DNA from: Citrobacter europaeus
Lineage (GTDB): Bacteria > Pseudomonadota > Gammaproteobacteria > Enterobacterales > Enterobacteriaceae
DNA length: 64,000 nucleotides
Reading direction: 5' to 3'
NCBI GenBank assembly: GCA_020099315.1
Contig: CP083650.1
Location: 3,472,001 to 3,536,000 of the forward strand
A model generated the notes under the pieces. The model had not been told where the DNA came from. It saw only the letters and a list, made by a program, of their open reading frames with translations, and searched no databases. Made by a program: the position numbers and the translations under genes. This document shows, piece by piece, positions 1-8,145 of this stretch; the stretch's first letter is position 1; the number at the start of each line of letters is the position of its first letter.

Positions 1-239
1 TACTCCCCGCTGGCGTGTTAATGGGATATCCGGCAGAAACTCTGGTCGCCCTGCTCCCGCTTACTTGTGGATCGTTCATTATTCCTGGAGGGGCACAGAT
101 CGGCTGTGTGGCGTTTGATCGAACCGGGACAACTCGAATTGGCAAGTATGTGGTTAATCACAGCTACATGCTACCAGGCCTTGTTACCGTTGTAGCATCA
201 ACCCTTTTTTGCTTCCTTTTTTCCAGAATGCTGATGTAG
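1..239 (+). CDS. Dcu-family C4-dicarboxylate transporter, C-terminal fragment at window edge
   Basis: The reading frame is open at the left edge (first full codon at base 3), so only the last 79 or so residues are visible. They contain FIIPGGAQIGCVAFDRTGTT, followed by a conserved IGKYVVNHSY segment and a final hydrophobic helix. The complete transporter on the opposite strand has nearly the same C-terminus, which places this one in the DcuA/DcuB family: inner-membrane carriers that take up or exchange fumarate, succinate, malate and aspartate. It converges on that second transporter gene with 124 bases between their stop codons. The part in view is intact, so truncation by the window edge explains it better than a pseudogene. 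Exact substrate is unknown. Confidence 0.8.
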   Translation, partial: LPAGVLMGYPAETLVALLPLTCGSFIIPGGAQIGCVAFDRTGTTRIGKYVVNHSYMLPGLVTVVASTLFCFLFSRMLM

Positions 240-246
240 AGCGAGA

Positions 247-314
247 GAGCTCGTTAATTGTGGTAATACCTTTTCTTCATGGCATCCCCCCTGAACGAGC
301 TCAGAGAGGATGCC
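247..314. repeat. Interlocked inverted repeats between convergent transporter genes
   Basis: Two perfect inverted repeats interleave. GAGCTCGTT at 247-255 pairs with AACGAGCTC at 294-302, and GGCATCC at 281-287 pairs with GGATGCC at 308-314. The order A-B-A'-B' is that of an H-type pseudoknot, or of two mutually exclusive hairpins. It lies between two convergent stop codons and could act as a terminator or 3'-end stabiliser for either transcript. No long T-run follows, so it is not a classical intrinsic terminator. Function is inferred only. Confidence 0.45.
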
Positions 315-363
315 CATTACTCATTTTTGAATATCGCCACTGCAGTTTTCCACAGAACGTACT

Positions 364-1680
364 TTACAGAACAACCTGAGCAATTAGATAAGCAAAAATT
401 ACCTGAGAGATGACCATGACAAAGCCCGGACGAATATAGCTATGGTTGACAACAAAGCGTCCAATCTTTGTGGTACCTGTTCGGTCAAATGCAACACAAC
501 CGATTTGATTTGCTCCCGGTATAATGAAGTCACCACAGGTACAGGCAAAAATAGCAATAAGAAACGGGGCTGGTATACCCAAGGTAACACCAAGTGGCAT
601 GATGGCAGCTACCGTCGCCGCAGGACTCATAATGACCAGAGAGAACAAGAATACAACCACACCAAATAGCATTGGAGCGCCATTTACAATGCCACCAAAG
701 ACCTTAATCAATTCTGGCTGATAGGCATCAAAAAACGTCGCAGTCATCCATGAAACGCCAAGGATTGCCACCACCCCCATTAAACCAGCACGGAAGACTG
801 AGCCGCTATTCAAGCTACTGCTTGGTACTTTACTGACGATCATAATAAACAAAGCTGCTGTCAACATAATCATCTGAATAACCATTGGGGTTGACAGTCT
901 TTTTCCATCCCAGGAAGGAAGTAACCCTGTAAAAGAACCTAAAATAAGCACCAGTACTACGCCAATCGCAAAGATCACAACGCCTTTTTTAGCGCCGGCC
1001 GTAGCAACATATTCTTTTTTCTGCTCAGTATGCATGAACTCATATTCGCCAGCGGCTACTCTCCTCTGAAATTCCGGATCGTCCTCCAGCTCTTTTCCGC
1101 GTTTATAAACCGAAAAGCTGGTAACAATGGCAGCCAAAAAGAATGAAGGGAGAGCAATTGTCAGTATTTGCCCAAGAGTAATCCCAGCATATTCATGCAG
1201 GATTGCCAGCATCCCCGCGGTTGCCGCACTCATCGGACTGGCTGCAACCGCGACACTGGCCGCAATAACCGTTGCGGACAACGCTCGCTCCGGACGGACC
1301 TTTGCTTCAGCAGCAACCTCAGCGACAACCGGATACAAAGAGAAAGCAACGTAAGTAGTGCCACAGAATAGTGTAAATATGGAAGTTAATATTGGGGCAA
1401 CAAAAGTAATAGCCTGTGGTTTTTTACGCAGTAATTTTTCAGCCACACGCACAAGATAATCAAGTCCTCCAGCGGCCTGTAATACGCTGACAGCGCCAAT
1501 CACGCAAATAATAATTAACATTGCAGTAATAGATGGTGTGGAGGGTTTAAGTCCAAAGCCCAGAACTAATATTGCAACGCCAAGTCCTCCACCAGCACCA
1601 AGCCCCATTCCGCCATAACGCCCGCCTATACCAATACAGGCGAGTACAATTAGTAATTGTATAAAAAATAAAGCATCCAT
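364..1680 (-). CDS. Anaerobic C4-dicarboxylate transporter, DcuA/DcuB family
   Basis: The 438-residue protein is almost entirely hydrophobic helices, with a polar loop near residues 195-225, and has the family's usual length. The glycine-rich start (GGRYGGMGLGAGGGLG), the AASPMSAATAG segment and the C-terminal DRTGTTKIG...NHSY block fit the Dcu family (PF03605). These carriers exchange or import fumarate, succinate, malate and aspartate across the inner membrane, mostly in anaerobic growth. The gene lies 62 bases downstream of an argininosuccinate-lyase paralogue on the same strand with a good GAGG ribosome site before the ATG, so the two probably form an operon in which the lyase makes fumarate and this protein moves a dicarboxylate. 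It differs clearly from E. coli DcuA and DcuB, and the substrate is not settled. Confidence 0.85.
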   Translation of the reverse strand: MDALFFIQLLIVLACIGIGGRYGGMGLGAGGGLGVAILVLGFGLKPSTPSITAMLIIICVIGAVSVLQAAGGLDYLVRVAEKLLRKKPQAITFVAPILTSIFTLFCGTTYVAFSLYPVVAEVAAEAKVRPERALSATVIAASVAVAASPMSAATAGMLAILHEYAGITLGQILTIALPSFFLAAIVTSFSVYKRGKELEDDPEFQRRVAAGEYEFMHTEQKKEYVATAGAKKGVVIFAIGVVLVLILGSFTGLLPSWDGKRLSTPMVIQMIMLTAALFIMIVSKVPSSSLNSGSVFRAGLMGVVAILGVSWMTATFFDAYQPELIKVFGGIVNGAPMLFGVVVFLFSLVIMSPAATVAAIMPLGVTLGIPAPFLIAIFACTCGDFIIPGANQIGCVAFDRTGTTKIGRFVVNHSYIRPGFVMVISQVIFAYLIAQVVL

Positions 1681-1695
1681 TTTTCACCTCTAAGC

Positions 1696-1722
1696 ATCTC
1701 CCGGATATTGCATCCGGGAGAT
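1696..1722 (-). repeat. Perfect 11-bp hairpin between lyase and transporter genes
   Basis: ATCTCCCGGAT (1696-1706) and ATCCGGGAGAT (1712-1722) form an 11-bp perfect stem with a 5-base loop in the intergenic gap of the putative operon. No T-run follows, so it looks more like an mRNA processing or stability element that sets relative expression of the two genes than a terminator. Confidence 0.5.
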
Positions 1723-1742
1723 ATTAATTATTATGCTCAGGA

Positions 1743-3119
1743 TTAGTTTAAATATGATTTAGCAACTTCGATCTGTTTTTTAACAGCGTCAGTGCCAGTT
1801 CCACCATAAGACATTCTTGATTTAATACATGCTTCGAGAGATATACTCTCATAAATATCATTATCAATCTTATCATCAAATGAATGGAATTCATCCAGGG
1901 TAAGTTCTTCCAACATTTTTCTATGTTTTATACAGTAATTAACAGCACTGCCAACAATATGGTGAGCTTCCCTGAAAGGGATTCCTTTTCGAACCAGGTA
2001 GTCAGCCATATCGGTCGCGTTTGAAAAACCTCTCGCTGCTGCGCTGCGAGTATTCTCTGAGAGAATAACCATTTTTTCGAGCATCGGCGCCATAATTTTC
2101 AAACTGGTCTGTAAGGTATCCATAGAGTCATAGACCTGTTCTTTATCCTCACTCATATCAGTATTGTAGGCGAGAGGAATACCTTTCATGATGGTCAGCA
2201 TCGCCATTAGATTTCCGTACATACGCCCACCTTTACCACGCATTTTTTCGGCCACATCGGGATTTTTCTTCTGTGGCATAATGCTGGAGCCGGTACAGAA
2301 ATCATCTGAAAGCTCAATAAATTTAAAATCCTGACTTGAGAATAAAACCAGCTCTTCAGACAAACGGGTAAGATGCATAAAACACATAGCCGCTGCAGCA
2401 GTGAATTCAACCATATGGTCGCGATCGCTGACAGAATCAATACTATTCTCAGTCGGCTTGTCAAAACCAAGCTCTTGAGCCGTGAAATCACGATCAATGG
2501 GGAAAGTTGTACCAGCAAGGGCCGCTGAACCTAAAGGGCATTCCCCCATGCGTTGATAAAGGTCTTCAAAACGGGTCCAGTCACGGCGTAACATCCAGTA
2601 ATATGCCATTATCCAGTGCGACAGAAGAATGGGCTGCCCGGTCTGCAAATGAGTATAACCGGGCATAATCGCATTAATGTTATTTTCAGCTTTGCTGATA
2701 ATAACTTTTTGCAGATTAACGATATCCTGCTGAATTTCCCGAATAGTTGATCTCATATGCATTTTAGAATCAACAGTCGTTTGGTCATTACGACTTCGGC
2801 CTGTATGTAACTTCCCGCCAACAGGACCAATTATTTCTGTCATACGTCTCTCAATCGCCATATGAATATCTTCATCAACGGTATCAAAAACGAACTGCCC
2901 TTCCTTAATCTCTTTATCTACTTGCCTTAAGCCAGCAATAATCTTATTCGCTTCATCCTGCGTGATAATTCCCTGACGGCCCAACATAGTGGCATGAGCA
3001 ATACTCCCCTGAATATCGAAAGGGCAGAGACGTTGTTCCAACATAATTGTCGCGTTATAGGATTCAACCAGTTTATTTGTAGGCATATCAAAGCGCCCAC
3101 CCCATAATTTTGTAGACAT
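1743..3119 (-). CDS. Argininosuccinate lyase paralogue (fumarase/aspartase superfamily)
   Basis: A 458-residue protein with every argininosuccinate-lyase hallmark: N-terminal KLWGGRF, TGRSRNDQ at about 106-113, GYTHLQ at about 154-159 with the catalytic His, and the flexible signature loop GSSIMPQKKNP at about 277-287 carrying the catalytic Ser. Family enzymes split argininosuccinate, or in some members other N-substituted aspartates, into fumarate and an amine. The ATG at 3119 is chosen because TGGAGG precedes it and MSTKLWGGRF is the normal ArgH start. It reads more like ArgH of Firmicutes than like enteric ArgH. No other arg gene is present, and the partner is a dicarboxylate transporter, so a catabolic role is more likely than arginine synthesis (inference). 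Confidence 0.85.
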   Translation of the reverse strand: MSTKLWGGRFDMPTNKLVESYNATIMLEQRLCPFDIQGSIAHATMLGRQGIITQDEANKIIAGLRQVDKEIKEGQFVFDTVDEDIHMAIERRMTEIIGPVGGKLHTGRSRNDQTTVDSKMHMRSTIREIQQDIVNLQKVIISKAENNINAIMPGYTHLQTGQPILLSHWIMAYYWMLRRDWTRFEDLYQRMGECPLGSAALAGTTFPIDRDFTAQELGFDKPTENSIDSVSDRDHMVEFTAAAAMCFMHLTRLSEELVLFSSQDFKFIELSDDFCTGSSIMPQKKNPDVAEKMRGKGGRMYGNLMAMLTIMKGIPLAYNTDMSEDKEQVYDSMDTLQTSLKIMAPMLEKMVILSENTRSAAARGFSNATDMADYLVRKGIPFREAHHIVGSAVNYCIKHRKMLEELTLDEFHSFDDKIDNDIYESISLEACIKSRMSYGGTGTDAVKKQIEVAKSYLN

Positions 3120-3537
3120 AAAACCTCCAGGGAGTTTTTGTTGCAAAATAGTTAAATAAAAATTCCGTTATTTTTCGGTCATTTTCAGATTACAAGACTG
3201 TCATTTTAATTGTCAACAAATGAAGCCATTAAATCAATTTATATAGGAATTAATTACACTTATTAGCGTATTTATTTTTGTGAATCACGCGAAAAAATCA
3301 GATCTTTATCACATTTAAATCATTTTTTATTTCAGATATATTCAGAATTTTTAAAGTAATAAATTGTTATTAATAGCTTATTGATTCTAAATAGTGGCAT
3401 TTAATACTGTTGTTATACGAATAAACTGGCAGGTTAATAGCACTGAACTTGGGGAGAGATTTTCCAGGGAGAGCATCAATGCGGGTGCATTATCGACATG
3501 GCAGACGTTGTGTGGCTTGGGGAATAGCTATTTTTTA
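3120..3537. other. AT-rich intergenic region upstream of the lyase gene
   Basis: About 420 bases, notably AT-rich compared with the flanking yfe genes, without a convincing gene. It must hold the promoter of the argH-like/dcu operon and contains a CRP-like site at 3295-3316. A 72-codon frame at 3394-3612 has no recognisable similarity or ribosome site. The base composition fits acquisition of the module by transfer. Confidence 0.5.
3295..3316 (-). promoter_or_regulatory. Predicted CRP (cAMP receptor protein) site
   Basis: The 22-bp segment has half-sites AAATCAGATC and TATCACATTT and matches 18 of 22 positions of the ideal CRP palindrome by eye. It lies about 175 bases upstream of the start codon of the argH-like gene, within a plausible distance for class I activation given a long leader. 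This suggests catabolite control of the lyase/transporter operon. Confidence 0.5.
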
Positions 3538-3564
3538 CCAGATGGCGCTGACGCCGCCATCTGG
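3538..3564. terminator. Hairpin downstream of yfeX
   Basis: CCAGATGGCG (3538-3547) pairs perfectly with CGCCATCTGG (3555-3564) 9 bases after the yfeX stop codon. The position fits a transcript end for the yfeX gene, but on the minus strand no clear T-run follows, so it may be an RNA-stabilising hairpin rather than an intrinsic terminator. Confidence 0.4.
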
Positions 3565-3572
3565 CACAAAAA

Positions 3573-4472
3573 TTACAGGCTCAATAAACGATCCAGCGAT
3601 GGGGCAAAGTAATAGCCGCCGGTCACTGGTTTGGTGAAACGCAGCATCGCGTCGCGCTTACCGTCTGTGTCGCCAAACATGCTCAACAGCTGTTGTTCAA
3701 TGTTGTGCAGGCGGGCGCAATAGGCGCAGAAGTAAAGACCGTGCGTGCCGCTGGCGGTGCCGTATGGCAGGCTCTGGCGCACAATTTTCAGTCCTTTACC
3801 GTCTTCCTTCAGATCGACACGGCTCAGGTGAGAGGTGACCGGACGTTCATCACCGTCGATCTCTTCGTTGGCTTCTTTAGTACGACCAATCATCATTTCC
3901 TGGTCATGGATACTCATGCGATTAAGCTGCTTCAGGTTATGTTCCCAACGCTGCACAAACACATAGCTGCCGCCAGCATCCACGCCATCTTTGATAACGG
4001 CAACTTCACGGCGCGTTTCTTCGCCTGCCGGGTTTTCCGTACCGTCAACAAAGCCGCTGAGATCGCGTTCTTCAACCCAACGGAAACCGTGGATCTCTTC
4101 TTTGACTTCAATACAGTCGCCAAATGCTTCCATTGCCGCCTGCGCGACGGAGAAATTCACATCATGACGCAAAGAGAGAATATGGATCAGCACATCATAC
4201 TGGGTGGCTGGCGCCAGGCCTTTACCGTAAGGGATAAAGTCTTTTAACTCTTCTGCGCCAACGCCGCCGCTCAGCGTACGCCAGGTATTGTTGCCGAAAG
4301 CGACAACCGCGCCCAGATGCGCGTCCGGGAACTTAGCTTCGAAGGTCGCCAGCTTATCGGCGAAGATTTTGCTGGCCGCTCGCAGGGCCTCAACGTCGCC
4401 TTTAACATTGGCTTCAATCCAAATCGCCGCACGGCAATGTTCTGGCAAAATGCCACTCTGAACCTGAGACAT
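3573..4472 (-). CDS. yfeX: DyP-type heme peroxidase YfeX
   Basis: The 299-residue protein matches the E. coli YfeX length when started at MSQVQSGIL (ATG at 4472, after GGAGGAAC). It carries the dye-decolorising peroxidase GxxDG motif (GFVDG, residues 140-144) with the catalytic Asp143, and His215 in TSHLSR as the expected proximal heme ligand. Family knowledge: a cytoplasmic heme enzyme that oxidises porphyrinogens and dyes with peroxide; an earlier claim that it removes iron from heme is disputed. It is the first gene after the accessory module and probably has its own promoter, because it is separated by 93 bases from yfeY upstream. Confidence 0.95.
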   Translation of the reverse strand: MSQVQSGILPEHCRAAIWIEANVKGDVEALRAASKIFADKLATFEAKFPDAHLGAVVAFGNNTWRTLSGGVGAEELKDFIPYGKGLAPATQYDVLIHILSLRHDVNFSVAQAAMEAFGDCIEVKEEIHGFRWVEERDLSGFVDGTENPAGEETRREVAVIKDGVDAGGSYVFVQRWEHNLKQLNRMSIHDQEMMIGRTKEANEEIDGDERPVTSHLSRVDLKEDGKGLKIVRQSLPYGTASGTHGLYFCAYCARLHNIEQQLLSMFGDTDGKRDAMLRFTKPVTGGYYFAPSLDRLLSL

Positions 4473-4565
4473 TGTTCCTCCTGAAAAAAAGATGCCACGA
4501 CATCGTGGCATTGTTGGGCGCTATTCTACCTGTTTTTTTAACAAGCTGATTTGTTCAGACGCAAA

Positions 4566-5141
4566 TTAACGCCGCCAGATAATTTTGCTTACTTTCCATG
4601 CTTTCAACGTGTCGTCAGACGGCATTAAGCCTTCAGGCCCGCTCCACTCACCGGAAAAGACATAGCTAATATGTTGACTTCCTTCAGCTTTACACTCTAC
4701 GCCCGCGCTGTCATCTCCGGTTGCTTTCTGACAATTACCGAAAGCTTTAGTGTAAAGGTCACTAAACGGTGTACCCATTTCAACACCCGCGGAGGACGAG
4801 ATAGCGCTGTCCAATACATCAATTCTGCTGATGGTTCCCTGGCTGCCATTGATGACCATCGCCAGCTTGTCATCTTTCATCGCTTCATAGAAGCGCACCA
4901 CATTACCGTTATCGGTCTTCATCCCGCTACGCAGGCGGTAATCACCGTCCAGCGCATCAGCAATGGCTTTTTCATCCAACGGCGTCGCGCCCGTTAACGC
5001 GCCGACGCCCTGCTCAGTGACCTGCGTTGAAGAACCAAACCAGTTCCACGGATTGGCGGCAGACCAGTTTACCGACGACAACGTTGAACACCCGGTCAGT
5101 AGCAGCGGCATCGCGCATAAAGTCAAACGCAGTGATTTCAT
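4566..5141 (-). CDS. yfeY: DUF1131 lipoprotein YfeY
   Basis: A 191-residue lipoprotein. The start at 5141 gives MKSLRLTLCAMPLLLTGCS, a type II signal peptide with lipobox LTGC and lipidated Cys18, preceded by an AAGGAAG ribosome site. The mature part belongs to the DUF1131 family known from E. coli YfeY; its function is not known, though the E. coli gene has been listed among sigma-E regulated envelope genes. The upstream yfeZ ends about 60 bases before it, so yfeZ and yfeY may share a transcript. No catalytic motif is visible. Confidence 0.92.
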   Translation of the reverse strand: MKSLRLTLCAMPLLLTGCSTLSSVNWSAANPWNWFGSSTQVTEQGVGALTGATPLDEKAIADALDGDYRLRSGMKTDNGNVVRFYEAMKDDKLAMVINGSQGTISRIDVLDSAISSSAGVEMGTPFSDLYTKAFGNCQKATGDDSAGVECKAEGSQHISYVFSGEWSGPEGLMPSDDTLKAWKVSKIIWRR

Positions 5142-5200
5142 TTCACTTCCTTCCTTATTTATCAACGTTGCTTGGAGTCCGGTTTCAAAGAAAAGTGCCG

Positions 5201-5650
5201 TCATTCTTTCTCAAAGGAAAAACAGGCGCGCAGGCGTTGATTGGTTAATAGCCAGATCAGCGCGACAATATCCGCTACCAGCAGCGCCAGCCCGACGCCG
5301 TTGACCGGATCGCCTGCCAGCCACATCGTCGGCTGCCAGCACAACAGCACCAACTGAGCGAGGATCAGTAATCCGCGCAGCCAGCGCCATATCACCGGAA
5401 ACGCAAAGCGTCGCCCGCTGAGTAAAAACGCCAGCACCGCGGGAACGCCGGGAAGCAATCCCAACCAGAATGCGTCATGATCGGGATAAAACAGATTCAG
5501 CAACGTGTTGCCTTGTTCACGTGAAGAACCGGCAATCACGAACAGAACCCAGGTGCGCGCCTGCAACAGCAGTACGCACCAGAACAGAAAAGGCAGGCGC
5601 AGACGCCCATGACCGTCATAGTCGGCCGGATGAAACTCAGTACTCTTCAT
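5201..5650 (-). CDS. yfeZ: DUF2919 inner-membrane protein YfeZ
   Basis: A 149-residue hydrophobic protein with about four predicted membrane helices and a basic C-terminal tail, matching E. coli YfeZ (DUF2919). Its start overlaps the end of ypeA by 14 bases, so the two are translationally linked. Function is unknown; no enzymatic or transport motif can be recognised. Confidence 0.88.
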   Translation of the reverse strand: MKSTEFHPADYDGHGRLRLPFLFWCVLLLQARTWVLFVIAGSSREQGNTLLNLFYPDHDAFWLGLLPGVPAVLAFLLSGRRFAFPVIWRWLRGLLILAQLVLLCWQPTMWLAGDPVNGVGLALLVADIVALIWLLTNQRLRACFSFEKE

Positions 5651-6062
5651 CTTCGATCAAGCGCTTACCCAGATTGAGTACATCCGCATGCTCATAACCC
5701 AGACGCTCATACATGCCCTGTACAACGTCGTTATCGTCACGCACCATGATTTGAATCTTCGGACAACCGCGGGCAATGAGCTTTTTCTCCAGCCGGTTCA
5801 GTAGCGCATTGGCGATGCCGCGGCCGCGAAACTCAGGATGCACGCCCAGGTAATAGGCCGAGCCGCGATGTCCGTCGTATCCGCCCATCACCGTACCGAC
5901 CACCTCGCCGTTCACTTCAGCAACCAGGAACAAACTGACGTCATGATTTACTTTACGTTCGATGTCCATTTCAGGGTCGTTCCATGGACGCAGCAAATCA
6001 CAGCGCTCCCAGAGGGTGATCACCTCTTCGAAATCTTCCTGGCGAAAAACGCGTATTTCCAT
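5637..6062 (-). CDS. ypeA: GNAT-family acetyltransferase YpeA
   Basis: The 141-residue protein is a single GNAT domain. The acetyl-CoA binding motif A is seen as GVHPEFRGRGIANALL at about residues 79-94, followed by a typical MYERLGY C-terminal segment. The family transfers acetyl groups from acetyl-CoA to amines; the acceptor of YpeA is not known. It is the first gene of a ypeA-yfeZ-yfeY run and is divergent from amiA, with about 210 bases of shared promoter region. Confidence 0.93.
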   Translation of the reverse strand: MEIRVFRQEDFEEVITLWERCDLLRPWNDPEMDIERKVNHDVSLFLVAEVNGEVVGTVMGGYDGHRGSAYYLGVHPEFRGRGIANALLNRLEKKLIARGCPKIQIMVRDDNDVVQGMYERLGYEHADVLNLGKRLIEDEEY

Positions 6063-6274
6063 GGTATTGGTTACCTTTTCAGGACGTTAAAAAGCGATTA
6101 TGGCGCGAACGGCTGATTTAGCCAATATCTGACGCGAAGCGGCGGAAAAAATGGCATAATACGGAATTGTCACGTATTGAAATGAAAAGTAAAACAATTC
6201 TTATCCCGATCCGTCGCAACGGACAACGCGATACGATATAACGTTTAGAACCTTTTTTTTACAACTCAGGCCGT

Positions 6275-7144
6275 ATGAGCACTTTTAAACCACTAAAAAC
6301 ACTCACATCGCGCCGCCAGGTGTTGAAAGCCGGGCTGGCCGCCCTGACGCTGTCAGGCATGTCGCAAGCCATCGCTAAAGAAGAAGCGCTTAAGACCAGC
6401 AATGGCCACAGCAAACCGAAAGCGAAAAAATCCGGCGCTAAGCGCGTTGTTGTTCTTGATCCGGGTCACGGAGGAATTGATACCGGCGCAATTGGTCGCA
6501 ATGGCTCGAAGGAAAAGCATGTGGTACTGGCAATTGCCAAAAACGTGCGCTCGATTCTACGCAACCAGGGGATTGATGCACGCCTGACCCGCTCCGGCGA
6601 TACGTTTATTCCGCTTTACGATCGCGTCGAGATCGCCCATAAACATGGCGCCGATCTGTTCATGTCGATCCACGCCGACGGATTTACCAACCCAAGCGCG
6701 GCAGGTGCTTCAGTCTTTGCGTTATCCAATCGCGGTGCCAGTAGCGCCATGGCGAAGTATCTGTCCGATCGTGAAAACCGGGCCGATGAAGTGGCCGGAA
6801 AGAAGGCCACCGACAAAGACCATTTGCTGCAGCAGGTGCTGTTCGATCTGGTGCAAACTGACACCATTAAAAACAGCCTGACGTTAGGTTCGCATATTCT
6901 TAAGAAGATCAAGCCGGTACACCGTCTGCACAGTCGCAGCACCGAACAGGCCGCCTTCGTGGTGTTAAAATCACCATCAATTCCGTCGGTACTGGTCGAA
7001 ACCTCGTTCATTACCAACCCGGAAGAAGAACGTCTGCTGGGTACGGCGGCATTTCGCCAGAAAATCGCCACCGCTATCGCCAATGGCATCATCAGCTATT
7101 TCCACTGGTTTGATAACCAGAAAGCACACTCGAAGAAACGTTAA
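6275..7144 (+). CDS. amiA: N-acetylmuramoyl-L-alanine amidase AmiA
   Basis: A 289-residue periplasmic amidase that cleaves the bond between muramic acid and the stem peptide during septum splitting. A twin-arginine signal is visible at the N-terminus (SRRQVLK, Arg13-Arg14) and the protein would leave by the Tat pathway. The Amidase_3 domain begins near residue 57; zinc ligands expected from the family are present as His65 (DPGHGG), Glu80 and His133 (SIHADG). Family enzymes need activation by EnvC. It is followed after 2 bases by hemF on the same strand, so the pair is probably co-transcribed. Confidence 0.97.
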   Translation: MSTFKPLKTLTSRRQVLKAGLAALTLSGMSQAIAKEEALKTSNGHSKPKAKKSGAKRVVVLDPGHGGIDTGAIGRNGSKEKHVVLAIAKNVRSILRNQGIDARLTRSGDTFIPLYDRVEIAHKHGADLFMSIHADGFTNPSAAGASVFALSNRGASSAMAKYLSDRENRADEVAGKKATDKDHLLQQVLFDLVQTDTIKNSLTLGSHILKKIKPVHRLHSRSTEQAAFVVLKSPSIPSVLVETSFITNPEEERLLGTAAFRQKIATAIANGIISYFHWFDNQKAHSKKR

Positions 7145-7146
7145 CC

Positions 7147-8046
7147 ATGAAGCCCGATGCACAGCGCGTAAAACAGTTCCTGCTCAGCCTGCAGGATAAT
7201 ATTTGCCAGCAGTTATCCGCCGTAGATGGCGCTGAGTTTGTTGAAGATAACTGGCAGCGCGAAGCGGGCGGCGGCGGTCGCAGTCGGGTGCTACGTAACG
7301 GCGGTATTTTCGAGCAAGCGGGCGTTAACTTCTCCCATGTCCACGGCGAGGCAATGCCGGCCTCGGCTACCGCGCATCGCCCGGAGCTTGCCGGGCGCAG
7401 CTTTGAAGCCATGGGCGTCTCACTGGTGGTGCATCCGCAGAATCCCTACATTCCGACCAGTCATGCCAATGTACGGTTTTTTATCGCGGAAAAACCGGGC
7501 GCTGATCCGGTCTGGTGGTTTGGCGGCGGCTTTGACTTAACGCCCTACTACGGCTTTGATGAGGATGCAGTTCACTGGCACCGCACGGCGCGGGATCTGT
7601 GCCAACCGTTCGGTGATGACGTTTATCCCCGTTACAAGAAGTGGTGCGACGACTACTTCTTCCTCAAGCATCGTAACGAACAGCGTGGCATCGGCGGGTT
7701 GTTTTTTGACGATTTGAATACGCCGGATTTCGACCACTGTTTCGCCTTTATGCAGGCGGTAGGACAAGGTTACACCGAAGCGTATCTACCGATCGTCGAA
7801 CGCCGCAAAGCGATGAGCTGGAGCGAGCGCGAGCGCGATTTCCAGCTCTATCGTCGCGGGCGCTATGTGGAATTTAATCTGGTGTGGGATCGCGGCACGT
7901 TATTTGGTTTACAGACCGGCGGGCGTACGGAATCGATTCTGATGTCGATGCCGCCGCTGGTGCGCTGGGAGTATGACTGGCAGCCGGAAGCGAACAGCCC
8001 GGAAGCCGCCCTTAGCGAGTTTATACAGGTCCGCGACTGGGTGTAA
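7147..8046 (+). CDS. hemF: Oxygen-dependent coproporphyrinogen III oxidase
   Basis: A 299-residue protein, the usual enteric HemF length, converting coproporphyrinogen III to protoporphyrinogen IX by two oxidative decarboxylations in aerobic heme synthesis. Family blocks are obvious: FGGGFDLTPYYGFDEDAVHWH near residues 116-136 with the conserved His and Asp residues, and the C-terminal EFNLVWDRGTLFGL(Q)TGGR stretch. The ATG follows the amiA stop by 2 bases, indicating translational coupling. Downstream lies a REP element and the convergent eutR. Confidence 0.97.
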   Translation: MKPDAQRVKQFLLSLQDNICQQLSAVDGAEFVEDNWQREAGGGGRSRVLRNGGIFEQAGVNFSHVHGEAMPASATAHRPELAGRSFEAMGVSLVVHPQNPYIPTSHANVRFFIAEKPGADPVWWFGGGFDLTPYYGFDEDAVHWHRTARDLCQPFGDDVYPRYKKWCDDYFFLKHRNEQRGIGGLFFDDLNTPDFDHCFAFMQAVGQGYTEAYLPIVERRKAMSWSERERDFQLYRRGRYVEFNLVWDRGTLFGLQTGGRTESILMSMPPLVRWEYDWQPEANSPEAALSEFIQVRDWV

Positions 8047-8098
8047 TTGCCTGATAGCCCTACGCTTTTCAGGCTTACAACTACAACGGCACAGCCCC

Positions 8099-8135
8099 GT
8101 AGGCCGGATAAGACGCAAAGCGTCGCATCCGGCAC
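8099..8135. repeat. REP element between hemF and eutR
   Basis: A palindromic unit starting GTAGGCCGGATAAGACGC and ending GCGTCGCATCCGGCAC fits the enterobacterial REP consensus. It lies between two convergent genes and can act as a transcript 3'-end barrier or DNA gyrase site. A diverged second half may lie at 8050-8075. Confidence 0.8.
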
Positions 8136-8145
8136 AATAGTGTCA

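Noticed and set aside
1..239. Left-edge transporter as a truncated pseudogene
   Set aside because: The frame continues to the window edge without interruption and ends normally, so a complete gene outside the window is the simpler reading.
3215..3240. FNR site upstream of the argH-like gene
   Set aside because: Only one half-site (ATCAA) is present; the other half does not match TTGAT.
3394..3612. Possible small gene in the AT-rich gap before yfeX
   Set aside because: No ribosome site, no recognisable similarity, and its end runs into yfeX and its hairpin.
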